This document shows positions 1-10,145 of a DNA stretch of 64,000 nt, piece by piece. The stretch comes from Diadophis punctatus similis (Eukaryota > Chordata > Lepidosauria > Squamata > Dipsadidae): positions 355,428 to 419,427 of the forward strand of contig JALIGW010000144.1 of the NCBI GenBank assembly GCA_023053685.1, read 5' to 3'. The translations under genes and the position numbers were made by a program. Under the pieces are notes generated by a model, which saw nothing but the letters and a program-made list of their open reading frames with translations, was not told the DNA's origin and did no database searches. How positions within the stretch are numbered: position 1 is the stretch's first letter; each line of letters begins with the position of its first letter.

Positions 1-125
1 GGTTTTCAAGAAGAGACTGGACAGCCGTTTGTCCAGAATGGTACAGAGTCTCCTGCTTCAGCAGGGGGCTGGACTAGAAGACCTCCAAGGACCCTTTCGA
101 AACCTATTATTCTATGCCTAAGTCT
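1..125 (+). mobile_element. CR1 LINE 3' end, truncated by window edge
   Basis: Typical end of a CR1 non-LTR retrotransposon: the stretch that encodes the C-terminal RT tail (AAGAAGAGACTGGACAG), then CTCCTGCTTCAGCAGGGGG, GGACTAGAAGACCTCCAAGG and a short TTCTA-like tail. It runs off the left edge. Non-functional fragment. Confidence 0.85.
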
Positions 126-1012
126 ATTCTAAGTCTAAAACTGATGAAGTTTGGCATGCTGGACTTCCTTGTTCCCCCCCCCCTTGAAAACGTTGGGTTG
201 GGTTTTAGCACAATATGCTAAGCTACAATGATAACTAATGACTAATAATTAGTAAGTTGAACCATGTGATGAACAAAAAGCCAACAAAACAAAACACAAA
301 AAACATCACCCCAAAATCCCAAGAAAGTCCAGTTGCCTTTTGGAAATGCATCTTTGGGACAACCATGACCTGGATGACTGAGAATCTCCACAGACATTTG
401 GCATGTGATGTGAACTTAGGTGCTGGGTCTTAAAATGATCTGTTGGCTGAAATCAAGAGGTCTATTTAATTTAGCTCTGAAGGAAGCCTACCCTGAAGCA
501 TTATCCTGTTGGTGAAAGATCATCAGCTCCTGAGAAGAAGGCAAAATTTTAGGCACGATAAATATAAATTTGGACGCATTATCCTTTTTTATTCCTTTCA
601 TTTGCAGGTTACCTGTGGCTTTTGCTCATGGCTTGCTCTTGGCACATTGTAAGCTCCCGACAAAGAGTTGTTTTGTTGAAAGCTATTGTACTGGGACGGT
701 GTATTTATAATGCTTTATTTGCCAAAGACGAAGAAGAATAAAATGTATTGATGTTTTTCTGAACCACAGAACCATCATCTGCAAAGGGAAGCATTTCATT
801 GTGCTAAAAGTCAGGGAAATGCATTGTCTCTGTTTATATACAAATTATTTTATGGATTTTTTTCCCCTGGCAAGACTACAACTCTTTCCCATAGGGACAT
901 TTGCTGATATATTATGTGAGCAAGAAGATCACACTTTATTAAAGAGCAGATAGATCCAGAGATGGGCATGGACTGGACTATTCTTGATACATGACACTAT
1001 GTAAGAAACAAC
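126..1012. other. Unassigned AT-rich sequence
   Basis: No gene or full repeat recognised. Bases 325-410 match the arm of the foldback repeat seen complete at 4723-4889 (AGTTGCCTTTTGGAAATGCA, then an ACCATGACCTGGATG motif). The rest shows no coding signal. Confidence 0.5.
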
Positions 1013-1020
1013 ATAGAGGG

Positions 1021-1323
1021 CAGAGGTGGGTTCCTGCTGGTACGGTTAATAGCTGTTGTTCGGCGCAGAGCCAAAGACGCTGCTGCTGTTCGCGGCGCGG
1101 GAGCTTTCCCCGGGCGCTGCCAATTGCGTTCTTTTGCCCTCTGCGCATGCGCAAAGCATTCTGCATGCGCAGAGGGCAAAAGAACGCAATTGGCGGCGTC
1201 CATGCAGGCGGGGAAAGCACCCGGGGAAAGCTCCCGTGCTGCGAACGGCAGCAGCATCTTCGGCTCTGCGCCAAACAACAGTTATTAACTGCACCGGCAA
1301 AAACAGGCAGGAACCCACCTCTG
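1021..1323. mobile_element. hAT-type palindromic MITE (CAGAGGTGGG family)
   Basis: A 303-bp near-complete palindrome with ends CAGAGGTGGGTTCCTGC and its complement, flanked by a perfect 8-bp duplication ATAGAGGG (1013-1020 and 1324-1331). The centre is a hairpin around TGCGCATGCGCA (1142-1153). It carries no transposase, so it is non-autonomous. The several overlapping open frames here arise from the palindrome and are not genes. The copy at 18162-18503 is the same family. Confidence 0.9.
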
Positions 1324-1367
1324 ATAGAGGGGAAGTTAAATTATCTGGAAATAATTTTAAAAAAATT

Positions 1368-1633
1368 ATTTATGACCATTTTTCACACTTATGACTGTTG
1401 CAGCATTGTCCCGGGGTCATGTGATCGCATTTTGCGACCTTCTGACAAGAAAAGTCAATGGAGAAGCCAGATTCATTTAATAACCCTGTTACTAACTTAA
1501 CAACTGCAGTGATTGACTTAGCAACCATGGCAAGAAAGGTGATAAAATGAGGCAAAATTCACTGAACAAATGTCTACTCAGCAACAGGAATTTTGGGCTC
1601 AATTGTGGTCATAAATTGAGGACTACCTGTATT
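1368..1633. mobile_element. Tigger-like MITE, left end missing
   Basis: Dispersed element ending GAGGACTACCTGTA, with inner blocks GTCATGTGATC, CCTTCTGACAAG and CACTTAACAAC-type repeats. At least 13 related pieces occur in the window. The end sequence and apparent TA target suggest a pogo/Tigger-type MITE; the superfamily is inferred. Confidence 0.6.
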
Positions 1634-2027
1634 GGTGAAGGGGAGGGGGCCCTGCCAGGAGTAAAGGGACTCCAGCTTAGAGTCCAGATGATGATTAGAT
1701 AAACTAGTTCTACTTTATTGTAAGGCTAAATTAACAGGATCTTGCAAGTCTGAAAATCCTGCCATCCCTTTTAACTAACTGCTTGGTTCATTAGGGTGGG
1801 TCCTTCCTAATGTTCTCTTTTTGTCCAATAAGTCACTAGGGGTTCCTGTCTCTTTCCTCTCATTGTTTTCAATACAGCATCTCCCCTCATCCCTGAAGAT
1901 CATCCCCATGATTATAGATACTAAGTTCTGAAAAACACTGGGGGAGGGCACTCAGTGCTAGATAGAGGAGCACTGGTGGCAGAGTCAAATGAGTAATCAG
2001 CCTAGAATCATTACATTCCTACAAATG
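1634..2027. other. Unassigned sequence
   Basis: Nothing recognised: no long frame, no tandem structure and no element ends between the Tigger-like end and the hAT target duplication at 2028. Confidence 0.5.
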
Positions 2028-2035
2028 GTCTAAGG

Positions 2036-2923
2036 CAGGAGTGTCAAACTCAAGGCCTGCGGGGCAGGGGCAGATTCCTAATTTTTTTACTACCACTCTG
2101 TGGGTGTGGCTTATTTTGTGGGTGTGGCTTGCTGGCCAGTGACCGGGTGGGCATGGCTTCTCGGACTGCTGAAGGGAGGGGAATGAGATAGGTCCTGCCA
2201 CCCATTCCCACTCCCCTCAGCAGCTTGAGAAGCCTCGAACGTGCAAAAATGCCTGGGATTATCACTGCACGTTCGTGGCTTCTTGGACTGCTGAAGAGAG
2301 GGGAATGGAGATAGCTCCTGCCGCCCATTCTTTCAGCATCTCACATGCTCCCTCAGCCATCCTCCCATGCTTGGACTCACTGTGGGGTAGGAAGGCAGCG
2401 CATGCGCAGTGCCGGAAGCTCAGCTTCTGGGCATGCGCAGAAGAAATTTCTTTTAAAAAATAAAAAAAACTTTTTCAAAAAATGGCGGTGCCCAGGCGCC
2501 GGCAACCAACCGCACTGGTACTGTGACATCACCAGCGGGCCACTACCGGTGCTATAGAGTGGACCACACCTGTAGGAACCCACCACTGCTGCGGGGTGCT
2601 TAGATCTGGCCCGTAGGACCACCCTGGAAGCAACGAAGGACCAGCCCGCGGTGCCTCTGCCAGAAAAAATGGAGCTTGGGAGGGCCGCGTGTAGCCCTTC
2701 TGAAGTCCGTTTTCACTGGCACAGGGTTGCAAGAGACCGTTGCTGCTGAAAATGGAGCTCACAAGCCTGTTTTTTGCTGGCAGAGTGCTCCGGCCACCAC
2801 AGGCACCCCTAACCTGAGTGAAGTCAAGCTGGCCACGCCCACCCTGGCCACACCCACCCCAGCCCCCTGAGGTCAAACACAACCCTGATACCGCCCTCAA
2901 TGAAATCGAGCTTGACACCCCTG
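2036..2923. mobile_element. hAT element (CAGGAGTGTCAAACTC family), split by a second hAT
   Basis: Ends are CAGGAGTGTCAAACTC and GAGCTTGACACCCCTG, with target duplications GTCTAAGG (2028-2035) and GTCTAAGC (2924-2931), 7 of 8 bases alike. A second hAT MITE lies inside it (2065-2588). The uninterrupted copy at 7617-7949 shows the original 333-bp form. No transposase frame. Confidence 0.88.
2065..2588. mobile_element. hAT MITE nested in the 2036-2923 element
   Basis: Right end ACCCACCACTG; perfect 8-bp duplication CTGCGGGG (2057-2064 and 2589-2596) of the host element's own sequence, so it landed later. Same family as 8973-9581. GC-rich, with CGCATGCGCAG motifs. Confidence 0.9.
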
Positions 2924-2949
2924 GTCTAAGCTCAACCCCTCTTGAATTC

Positions 2950-3700
2950 TGTCTATCTAACAAAATGAGATTCAATGGTGAAGAAAAGTAAGGTTCTACA
3001 TTTAGGCAAGAAAAACAAAATGCACAGGTACACTATATGTGGTACTTGCTCAACAGTAGTAACTGTGAGAGGGACCTTGGAGTCCTACTGGACAACCATT
3101 TAAATATGAGCCAGCAACACAGTTCTAGGCTGCATTAACAGAGGGATAGAATCAAGATCACTTGAAGTGTTAATACCACTTTATAATGCCTTGGGAAGGC
3201 CACACTTGGAATACTGCATTCAGTTTTGGTCGCCACGATGCAAAAAGGATGTTGAGACTCTAGAAAGAGTGCAGAGAAGAGCAACAAAGATGATTAGGGG
3301 ACTGGAGGCTAAAGCATATGAAGAACAGTTGCAGGAACTGGGTATGTCTAGTTTAATGAAAAGAAGGACTAGGGGAGACATGATAGCAGTGTTCCAATAT
3401 CTCAGGGGTTGCCACAAAGAAGAGGGAGTCAAGCTATTCTCCAAAGCATCTGAGGGTAAAACAAGAAGCAACGGGTGGAAACTAATCAAGGAGAGAAGCA
3501 ACCTAGAACTAAGGAGAAATTTCCTGACAGTTAGAACAATTAATCCGTGGAACAGCTTGCCTCCAGAAGTTGTGAATGCTCCAACACTGGAAGTTTCTAA
3601 GAAGATGTTGGATAATCATTTGTCTGAAGTGGTGTAGGATTTCCTGCCTAAGCAGGGGGTTGGACTACACGACCTCCAAGGTCCCTTCCAACTCTGTTAT
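2950..3700 (+). mobile_element. CR1 LINE fragment with RT C-terminus
   Basis: About 750 bp of CR1 ORF2 3' end. The first part encodes a KVLHLGK-like RT motif in a broken frame. The frame at 3167-3637 (156 aa) is the classic CR1 C-terminus: RPHLEYCIQFWSP, then LERVQRRATKMI, RRTRGDMIAVFQYLRG and NSLPPEVV. The N-terminus, endonuclease and most of RT are absent, so it is a dead 5'-truncated copy. It ends in the usual CAAGGTCCCTTCCAAC and runs straight into (TTCTA)n. Confidence 0.92.
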
Positions 3701-3760
3701 TCTATTCTATTCTATTCTATTCTATTCTATTCTATTCTATTCTATTCTATTCTATTCTAA
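3700..3760 (+). repeat. (TTCTA)n microsatellite on a CR1 tail
   Basis: About twelve near-perfect TTCTA units directly after the CR1 3' end, consistent with growth from the LINE's terminal repeat. Confidence 0.95.
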
Positions 3761-4187
3761 TTCTGTGGACTCTTACCTACTGCCAATTTAGTGCTGACCA
3801 TTAGTTGACTAGATTCTTGTGAATAGGCAGGAACAATAAACCAGCTTCACTGGAACCTAATGTGTGGCCCCAATTCTTTCTGCCTGACATTATATTCTAG
3901 ACTTTTCCAATTCAGTTACTGAGCTTCAGGCAAAACGTCAAGCTTCTCCAACATTGCAGAAAAGCAAGTTTTGCAAAAATCAGGTGAAGTTTTTCTAATA
4001 GCCTAGAAAGCTTTCCAGTAAGGCTGATGCTAATTTAGGACTAGATTGTGACTATCTCTATAAGGGTGCCTTTCTCTTGAGATCATTTACTAAAAGGAGA
4101 TGTGCAGTTGTTGTTCTAGGAATGTCATTAACAGGACTTGGAGCTATCCAAGGTCCTGATATTCTTTCAGTTTAGAATCTTTGCTTT
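3761..4187. other. Unassigned sequence
   Basis: No repeat ends, tandem structure or coding signal recognised. Confidence 0.5.
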
Positions 4188-4267
4188 TAGAATACAGAAT
4201 AACAAGGTTGGAAGGGACCTTGGAGGTCTTCTAGTCCAACTCCCTGCTCGAGCAGAAAACCCTACAC

Positions 4268-4665
4268 CAGGGGTCGGCAACCTTAAACACTCAAAGAGCC
4301 ATTTGGACCCATTTCCCACAGAAAAGAAAACACAGGGAGCCACAAAAACCTTTTGATGTCTAAAATGAAGATAACAATGCATATATGGGGTTTTTTTTAC
4401 CTTTATGCTATGTATATAAAAAAACTATAGTGTGTTGCATTTATGAAATGAATGACCTGCTACAGAGAAAACACATTTTTATTTCAGCATGCAACAAAAA
4501 CATTTTGAATTCCGAAAAAAAAGATGGGTCGAAAAGCTCAATAAATCGCATGCCGGCGGGTGTCGCTCATTGGCGGTTGTGACGCATGTTTTGAGCGACA
4601 GGGAGCCGCAGCAGAGGGATGAAAGAGCTACATGTGGCTCCAGAGCCACAGGTTGCAGACCCCTG
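4268..4665. mobile_element. hAT element (CAGGGGTCGGCAACC family) in CR1
   Basis: Ends CAGGGGTCGGCAACC and GGTTGCAGACCCCTG; duplications CCCTACAC (4260-4267) and CCCTACAT (4666-4673), 7 of 8 alike. 398 bp, non-autonomous. It occupies the CR1 site also used by four other hAT insertions in this window. Confidence 0.88.
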
Positions 4666-4722
4666 CCCTACATCATTCCAGACAAATAGCTGACCAGTCT
4701 CTTTGTAAAAGCCTCCAGTGAT

Positions 4723-4889
4723 AAATGTCTATGGAGATTCTCAACCATCCAAGTCATGGTTATCCCAAATGTGCTTTTCCAAAAGGCAACTGATCTTGTC
4801 CAAGAAGTTTTTTCACTTCTGTGGACTTCTTGGATGAGAAGTAAAACATTTTCAAAATCCAGTTGCCTTTTTGAAATGCACTTTGGGGA
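4723..4889. mobile_element. Foldback retroelement tail inserted in CR1
   Basis: A 167-bp insert flanked by a 10-bp direct repeat CTCCAGTGAT (4713-4722 and 4890-4899). Its inner arms are inverted repeats (AAAAGGCAACTG against CAGTTGCCTTTTT). Related copies lie at 325-410, 23498-23848 and 51045-51810. The long duplication suggests retrotransposition; a Penelope-type origin is a guess. A GATGAG...AAAAC core sits at 4834-4846. Confidence 0.7.
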
Positions 4890-5128
4890 CTCCAGTGATG
4901 AAGCATCCACAACTTCTGGAGACAAGCCGTTCAGCTGATTAATTGTTCTCAGTGTCAGGAAATTTCTCTTTAATTCTAGGTTGGATCTCCCTTTGATTTT
5001 CTTTCTCCCATCTCAGATACAGTTTCCTGCTAGTCAAGCTTGACCCCTGTGATTTTATGGACCCTTCTGTGCAGTTTTCTTGCTGCCAAGAAAACAGTAT
5101 GGAATTGCTTTGCTGTTCTCTTCTTCTA

Positions 5129-5608
5129 CCATATTTTTTGGAGTATAAGACGCACCTTTTTCCTCCCTAAAAGTGGCTGAAAAATTGGGTGCATCTTATA
5201 CTCTGAATGTAGCTTTTTTGGAGCTTTTTTCCAGCCCTAACTAGGTGCTAACGATTTTCCCAGCTCTTACTGGCTTGCAGGCTTTTTCATTGTTACTCTC
5301 TCCGAAGAATGTTTTTCTAGCCCTAAGTCTTTGCAGGGTTTTTTTCATTGCTCTACTTGCTCCGAATAAGTTTTTTCCTAGCCCTAACCAGGTGCTAACG
5401 ATCTTCCCAGCTCTTACTGGCTTGCAGGCTCTTTCATTGTTACTCTCTCAGAAGAAGGTTTTTTAAGTCCTAACCAGGGGATAAAATAATGTGCTAAAGC
5501 TGAACAGACTAAGGATGCTAGCCAGATGAATGCCTGGTAGGCAGATTTCCCCCCCCCCTATTTTCCTCCCCAAAAACTAAGGTGCATCTTATACTCCAAA
5601 AAATATGG
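5129..5608. mobile_element. DNA transposon MITE (GGAGTATAAGACGCACC ends)
   Basis: Terminal inverted repeats CCATATTTTTTGGAGTATAA and its complement, bounded by TA on both sides. The interior has partly repeated blocks (CAGCTCTTACTGGCTTGCAGG twice). Same family as 45054-45683. The TA target fits ISL2EU, Harbinger or Tc1/mariner relatives; not resolved. Confidence 0.75.
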
Positions 5609-5938
5609 TAATTTAGCCAGGGGGGGTGTTCCCATTTCCCTGCAGCAATCATTGGCTGCATTGGTATACCATGTTAGACTAGAATGTGGTGGGGCAGTTT
5701 GGGTTTAGACATTGGGTTTACAGATATGCTTAACTTAATTATTGAGTTAACTTATTTTCTCGGTTCACATGATGCATTTAATCATAAACTAACTCTAAAT
5801 CATAAACTAGTGAGATTAAGGCAGTGGTTAAGGGGGATTAGAATAAAAAATGGAGACACAACTATGGAAGCGGACTAGGTAACTTTTGGACAATCATCTA
5901 GTGATTAGGGTAAAATGGTGAAACCCCTGGTGAGCAGA
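5609..5938. other. Unassigned AT-rich sequence
   Basis: Nothing recognised. Confidence 0.5.
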
Positions 5939-6310
5939 TTAACAGAATAACGGAAGGGACCTTGGAGGTCTTCTAGTCCAACTCTCTGCTCAAGCAGGAA
6001 ACCCTATATCATTCTGGACAAATGGCTGTCCAATCTCTTGTTTAAAACTTCCAATGTCGGAGCACCCACAACTTCGGGAGGCAAGCTGTCCCACTGATAA
6101 ATTGTTCTCATTATTGGGAAATTCCTCCTTAGTTCTAGGTTGGTTCTCTCCTTGATTAGTTTCCATCCATTGCTTCTTGTCCTGCCTTCAGGGGCTTTGG
6201 AGAATAGCTTGACTCCCTCTTATTTGTGGCAGCCCCTCAAATATTGGAACACTGCATCATGTCACCCCCTAGTCCTTCTTTTCATTAAACTAGACATACC
6301 CAATTCCAGC

Positions 6311-7083
6311 TGTTAGAACCCTGTTCAAATGATTGGGTGTGTTAATATATGATTAAGCCACAAATAATTGTTATGTGTATATTGCTTTAAATGCATTGTG
6401 GATGATTACTCTATAAGCAAGCAAGAGAGCATGCTCAGTGTGATTGGTGGTTTAAGGTTCAGTGTGGTTTAGTGTGGTGAGTGGTGTTTGATGGTGTGTT
6501 CCGGATTGAAGACTCTCTGCTGCTTTACTGCTGAGTAGATTACTTTATGACTGTTTGGAATTGCTGTGAAGAAGAAGAGTAACTATCTGTGATAGTATAG
6601 AATTGAGAGATAGCTGTAATCTTTGTTTGTGAGTTAAAACAAAGATAGGCAAGAAGAAGAAACTTCACATTGACTGAATAACTGTGTATGACTTGGACTT
6701 CCTATTTAACTTTGCTACTATTTTGTACATATTTATTTATTTAGTGAGATTTATATACCACCTCACAGCGCAAGCACTCTCTAAGCGGTTTACACCAGTA
6801 AGCAATGTATATTTATATTGCCCCCAACAATCTGGGTCCTCATTTTACCTACCTCAGAAGGATGGAAGGCTGAGTCAACCTTGAGCCGGTGAGATTTGAA
6901 CCACTGACCTGCGGATCACAGTGAGCTAAAGTGACCTGCAGTACTGCCTCTAACCACTGCGCCACCTCGGCTCATTAAAGATATTCTGTTTATTGACTGA
7001 ATAGCATTCATATCAAACTGCAACACCATTACTACAACACATTTCGCTGTGTATGTGCTTAACAGCACAATAACTCCTTAACA
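6311..7083. mobile_element. Solo LTR with 5-bp target duplication
   Basis: Begins TGTTAGAACC and ends CTCCTTAACA (TG...CA), flanked by the perfect 5-bp repeat CCAGC (6306-6310 and 7084-7088) of CR1 sequence. About 520 bp once the nested SINE (6727-6975) is removed. A 5-bp duplication fits Gypsy or ERV-type LTR elements. No internal region remains, so this is a recombined solo LTR. Confidence 0.82.
6727..6975 (-). mobile_element. Sauria-type tRNA-derived SINE
   Basis: Reverse-strand SINE. tRNA-like promoter: box A in GAGCCGAGGTGGCGCAGTGG (read from 6975 down) and box B TTCAAATCTCACC. Body: GACTCAGCCTTCCATCCTTC. 3' end: GAGAGTGCTTGCGC...TATATAAATC. Shares the body and 3' end of the other six copies here; no flanking repeat checked. 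Confidence 0.88.
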
Positions 7084-7145
7084 CCAGCAACCGTTCTTCA
7101 GTCCCCTTGTCATCTTAGGTGCTCTTCTCTGTGCTCTTTCTAAGA

Positions 7146-7507
7146 CAGTGGTTCCCAACCTTTTTCTGATCGAGTACCACTTGGAGGTCCCGTACAGTCG
7201 CCGCGTACCACCTGGTTCCAGAGAAACTAAATTCGATCAGATATCACTTTATTTCCATAATTGTACCGTTCCTTTTTTGGCCCCGCGCATCCAGCAACTG
7301 GATTCTCGGGCCGCTGGGACCAGGTGGTTGGCATGTGACAACAGTTGCAAATCGTTGCTAGATTATCTTGTGTTAGGCAGTAAACATTTTTGTGAAGTAA
7401 AAAATAACTAACTAAAAATCGTTCATGACCCCGAAAGTGTTCGCGTACCACCTGGAAGGCCCTCGCGTACCACTAGTGGTACACGTACCACAGGTTGGGA
7501 ACCACTG
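7146..7507. mobile_element. hAT MITE (CAGTGGTTCCCAACCTTTTT family)
   Basis: Ends CAGTGGTTCCCAACC and GGTTGGGAACCACTG; duplications TTCTAAGA (7138-7145) and CTCTAAGA (7508-7515). 362 bp. The sub-terminal GTACCACCTGG repeats occur in both arms. Inserted in CR1. The inverted copy at 51237-51669 is the same family. Confidence 0.9.
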
Positions 7508-7616
7508 CTCTAAGATATCTTGGTTTTCATAGAGAAAGCAGAATGCAACCTCAATTAAAGGACCTCAGTACAATGGACTTTACATGCAGCAACCAGATTT
7601 TGTTGATAGTTTACAC

Positions 7617-7949
7617 CAGGAGTGTCAAACTCAAGGCCCACAGGCCAAATCCGGCCCATGGCGTGCTTAGAACTGGCCCATGGGGCTGCCCTGCAAATAA
7701 TGAAGGACCAGCCCACGGTGCCTCTGCCAGCAAAAATGGAGCTTTGTTTTCACTGGCAGAGGGTTGCAGGAGGCCGTCGCAACCGGAAATGGAGCTCGGG
7801 AGCCCGTTTTTGCCAGCAGAGTGCTCGGACCACCACAGGCGCCCCCGACATGAGTGACATTAAGCTGGCCACACACACCCCGTCCCGTCGCCCCGAGGTC
7901 AAACACAACCCTGATGCGGCCCTCAATGAAATCGAGTTTGACACCCTTG
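7617..7949. mobile_element. hAT element (CAGGAGTGTCAAACTC family)
   Basis: Ends CAGGAGTGTCAAACTC and GAGTTTGACACCCTTG; perfect 8-bp duplication GTTTACAC (7609-7616 and 7950-7957). 333 bp; the intact form of the element split at 2036-2923. Confidence 0.92.
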
Positions 7950-7957
7950 GTTTACAC

Positions 7958-8480
7958 CATTGGCATAATGATATCGTTATGCAAATGTCAGCAATAAATA
8001 ATTTGAGTCTTCCATGGGATGATGCTGTCACACAATAATGTAAATTTCCACAATGATCACTCTCTATTTAACAGACCTTTAGCAATAATGGACCATTCCC
8101 TGTCCGCCCATAGGTCTGACAAATTGAGGTTTCAGAGCATGATTATATTTTGTATAATATACATTTAATTCCATGAATTATTCATACATTCTATAAATTA
8201 TTTTTAAATTCTCATTCACAAATTCTATAAATTATTTATACATTCTCATTCATAAATACTATACATTATTTATGTGTTCTCATTCATAAATACTATAAGT
8301 TATTTCTAAGTTCTTGCTTACAAATACTATAAATGTTTGTACACTCAGTAAGTATAAATTCAATCCATCAACTAAATAAATAAGGTATTATTGCTGTGAT
8401 TTTACGCTACATATTAAACCGGCAGTAGCTGCTACTTCTTGAACTGAGCTGGCTGAGCACAATGTGTACAATTACTGTGG
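7958..8480. other. Unassigned; AT-rich minisatellite at 8168-8338
   Basis: Holds about four diverged ~45-bp units built on ATTATTTATACATTCTCATTC and ATAAATACTATA. The remainder is unassigned. Confidence 0.6.
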
Positions 8481-8489
8481 TTGATTGAC

Positions 8490-8675
8490 AGCTGGGAAGG
8501 TCACAAATGGGGATCAGGTGACCCTCATACAGTGCGACCATCATAAAACACATGCCAGTTGCCAAGGAACCAAATTTTGATCATGTGACCATGGGGATGC
8601 TGCAATGGTCATAAGTGTGAAAAATGGTCATAAGTCACTTTTTTCAGTGCCACTGTAACAACTTAACACCTGGAT
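8490..8675. mobile_element. Tigger-like MITE fragment
   Basis: Contains CAGTTGCCAAGGAACC, GATCATGTGACCATGGGGAT and GTCATAAGTCACTTTTTT, the inner blocks of the family seen more fully at 12162-12559. Ends eroded. Confidence 0.6.
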
Positions 8676-8897
8676 ACCTTCTTTTTGTAAAGTTAGGCAC
8701 CTTTGCTTAGATTTTCCAGTCATATACTGTAATTTTGCATTAGTATAATTGGTAAATTGCATAACAAATGTGAAGAATGCAAATCCTAAATGATGCCAGT
8801 TCAAACATTGAATAAATGTAAGTGAATATAATACTTTTCTTTGTAATATTTATTAAGTAACCTCATCAACCTAAGATTCAGAACTCTTTTGGAAAAT

Positions 8898-9895
8898 GAC
8901 AGAATAACAGATTTGGCAGGGACCTTAGAGGTCTTCTAGTCCAACCCCCTGCTCAAGCAGAAGACCCTATACCAGGGGTGGGTTCCTAATTTTTTTACTA
9001 CCACTCTGTGGGTGTGGCTTATTTTGTGGGTGTGGCTTGCCAGCCATGTGACCGGGTGGGCGTGGGCCTCGGGAGCTTGGCAGCGGCCGGAGAAGCTGGG
9101 GGCATTGCCCACCCGCAATGCACCTCCCCGCAGCGGGAGCAGCAAGACCGTGGCAGCGGTTCTTCTAGGAGGCTCCGTCCGGCCTGAATGCTTCTCCCCA
9201 TTCGATGATCCTAGGCTCTTGCTGCCCGTTCCCCCTCCCCTCAGCAGTTCAAGAAGCCTCAAACGTGCGAAAATGCCTGGGATCATCACTGCGCGTTCGT
9301 GGCTTCTCGGACTGCTGAAGGGAGGGGAGTTCTTTCGGCATCTCACGCACTCGCTCAGCCATCCTCCCCTGCTTGGACTCACTGTGGGGTATGAAGGCAG
9401 CACATGAGCAGTGCTGGAAGCTCGGCTTCTGGGCATGCGCAGAAGAAAATTTTTTTAAAAATTACATTAAAAAAATGGCGGCGCCCAAGCACCGGCAACC
9501 AACCACACCGGTACTGTGACGTCACCAGCGGGCCGCTGCCAGTACTATAGAGTGGACCGCACCAGTAGGAACCCACCACTGCCCTATACTATTCCGGACA
9601 AATGGTTGTCCAATCTTTTCTTAAAAACCTCCAGTGATGGAAGACCCACAACTTCTGGAGGCAAGCTGTCCCACCGATTAATTGTTCTCATTGTCAAGAA
9701 ATGTTAATAAGATTAGTCTGGCATGATTTTGACAAACCCATGTTGGCTTTTGGTTATTACTTTGTTTGCTTCTAGGTGTTTGCTGAGTTGTTGCTTGATT
9801 ATCTTTTCCAGAATCTTCCCTGGTATTGAGGTCAGGCTGATAGGTCTGTAGTTTGCTGGATCTATTTTTCTTCCATATTTTAGCTTGTGGACAGT
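8898..9895 (-). mobile_element. CR1 LINE, internally deleted, with nested hAT
   Basis: 3' end at left (CAGGGACCTTAGAGGTC), broken by the hAT at 8973-9581, continuing to about 9698. At 9705-9895 the reverse strand encodes a CR1 RT block (NYRPISLTSIPGKILEKII) that normally lies hundreds of codons upstream. The intervening RT region is missing, so this is a deletion junction or two fused copies. Confidence 0.82.
8973..9581. mobile_element. hAT MITE in CR1 hotspot
   Basis: Ends CAGGGGTGGGTTCCTA and AGGAACCCACCACTG; perfect 8-bp duplication CCCTATAC (8965-8972 and 9582-9589). 609 bp. Same family as 2065-2588. Confidence 0.92.
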
Positions 9896-10145
9896 CTGAG
9901 GGTAAAGTTTTGGGGGTTTGGTGACGAAACCACAATGTCAGGTAGTGAGTTCCAGGCATTAACCACTCTGTTGCTAAAGTCGTATTTTCTACAGTCAAGT
10001 TTGGAGCGGTTCACTTTGAGTTTGTATCTGTTGTGTGCTCGTGTATTGTTGTGGTTGAAGCTGAAGTAGTCGTTGACAGGAAGGACGTTGTAGCAGATAA
10101 TTTTATGAGCTATGCTTAGGTCGTGCCGAAGGCTGTCAATTATTT
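9896..10145 (-). mobile_element. CR1/L2/Rex-type LINE fragment (RT C-terminus)
   Basis: Closely matches the reverse-strand LINE at 25380-25620: CACAATGTCAGGTAGTGAG, TCTGTTGCTAAAGTCGTATT, GTTGTGTGCTCGTGTATTGTTG. It is a C-terminal RT/3' UTR piece abutting the CR1 RT block without a gap. Confidence 0.75.

Larger units (their letters stand above)
4188..5010 (-). mobile_element. CR1 LINE 3' end carrying two later insertions
   Basis: Reverse-strand CR1 end: GGAAGGGACCTTGGAGGTC at left, then a hAT element (4268-4665), more CR1, a foldback repeat (4723-4889), then CR1 again (ACAACTTCTGGAG through AATTCTAGGTTGGA). CR1 sequence is continuous if both insertions are removed. Confidence 0.88.
5940..7140 (-). 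mobile_element. CR1 LINE 3' end split by a solo LTR
   Basis: Reverse-strand CR1: GGAAGGGACCTTGGAGGTC at about 5950 through the complement of the RRTRGD and QYLRG coding region, to CCCAATTCCAGC at 6310. CR1 resumes at 7084 (CCAGCAACCGTTCTTC, then TGCTCTTCTCTGTGCTCTTTC). The 6311-7083 interval is an LTR insertion. Confidence 0.88.
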
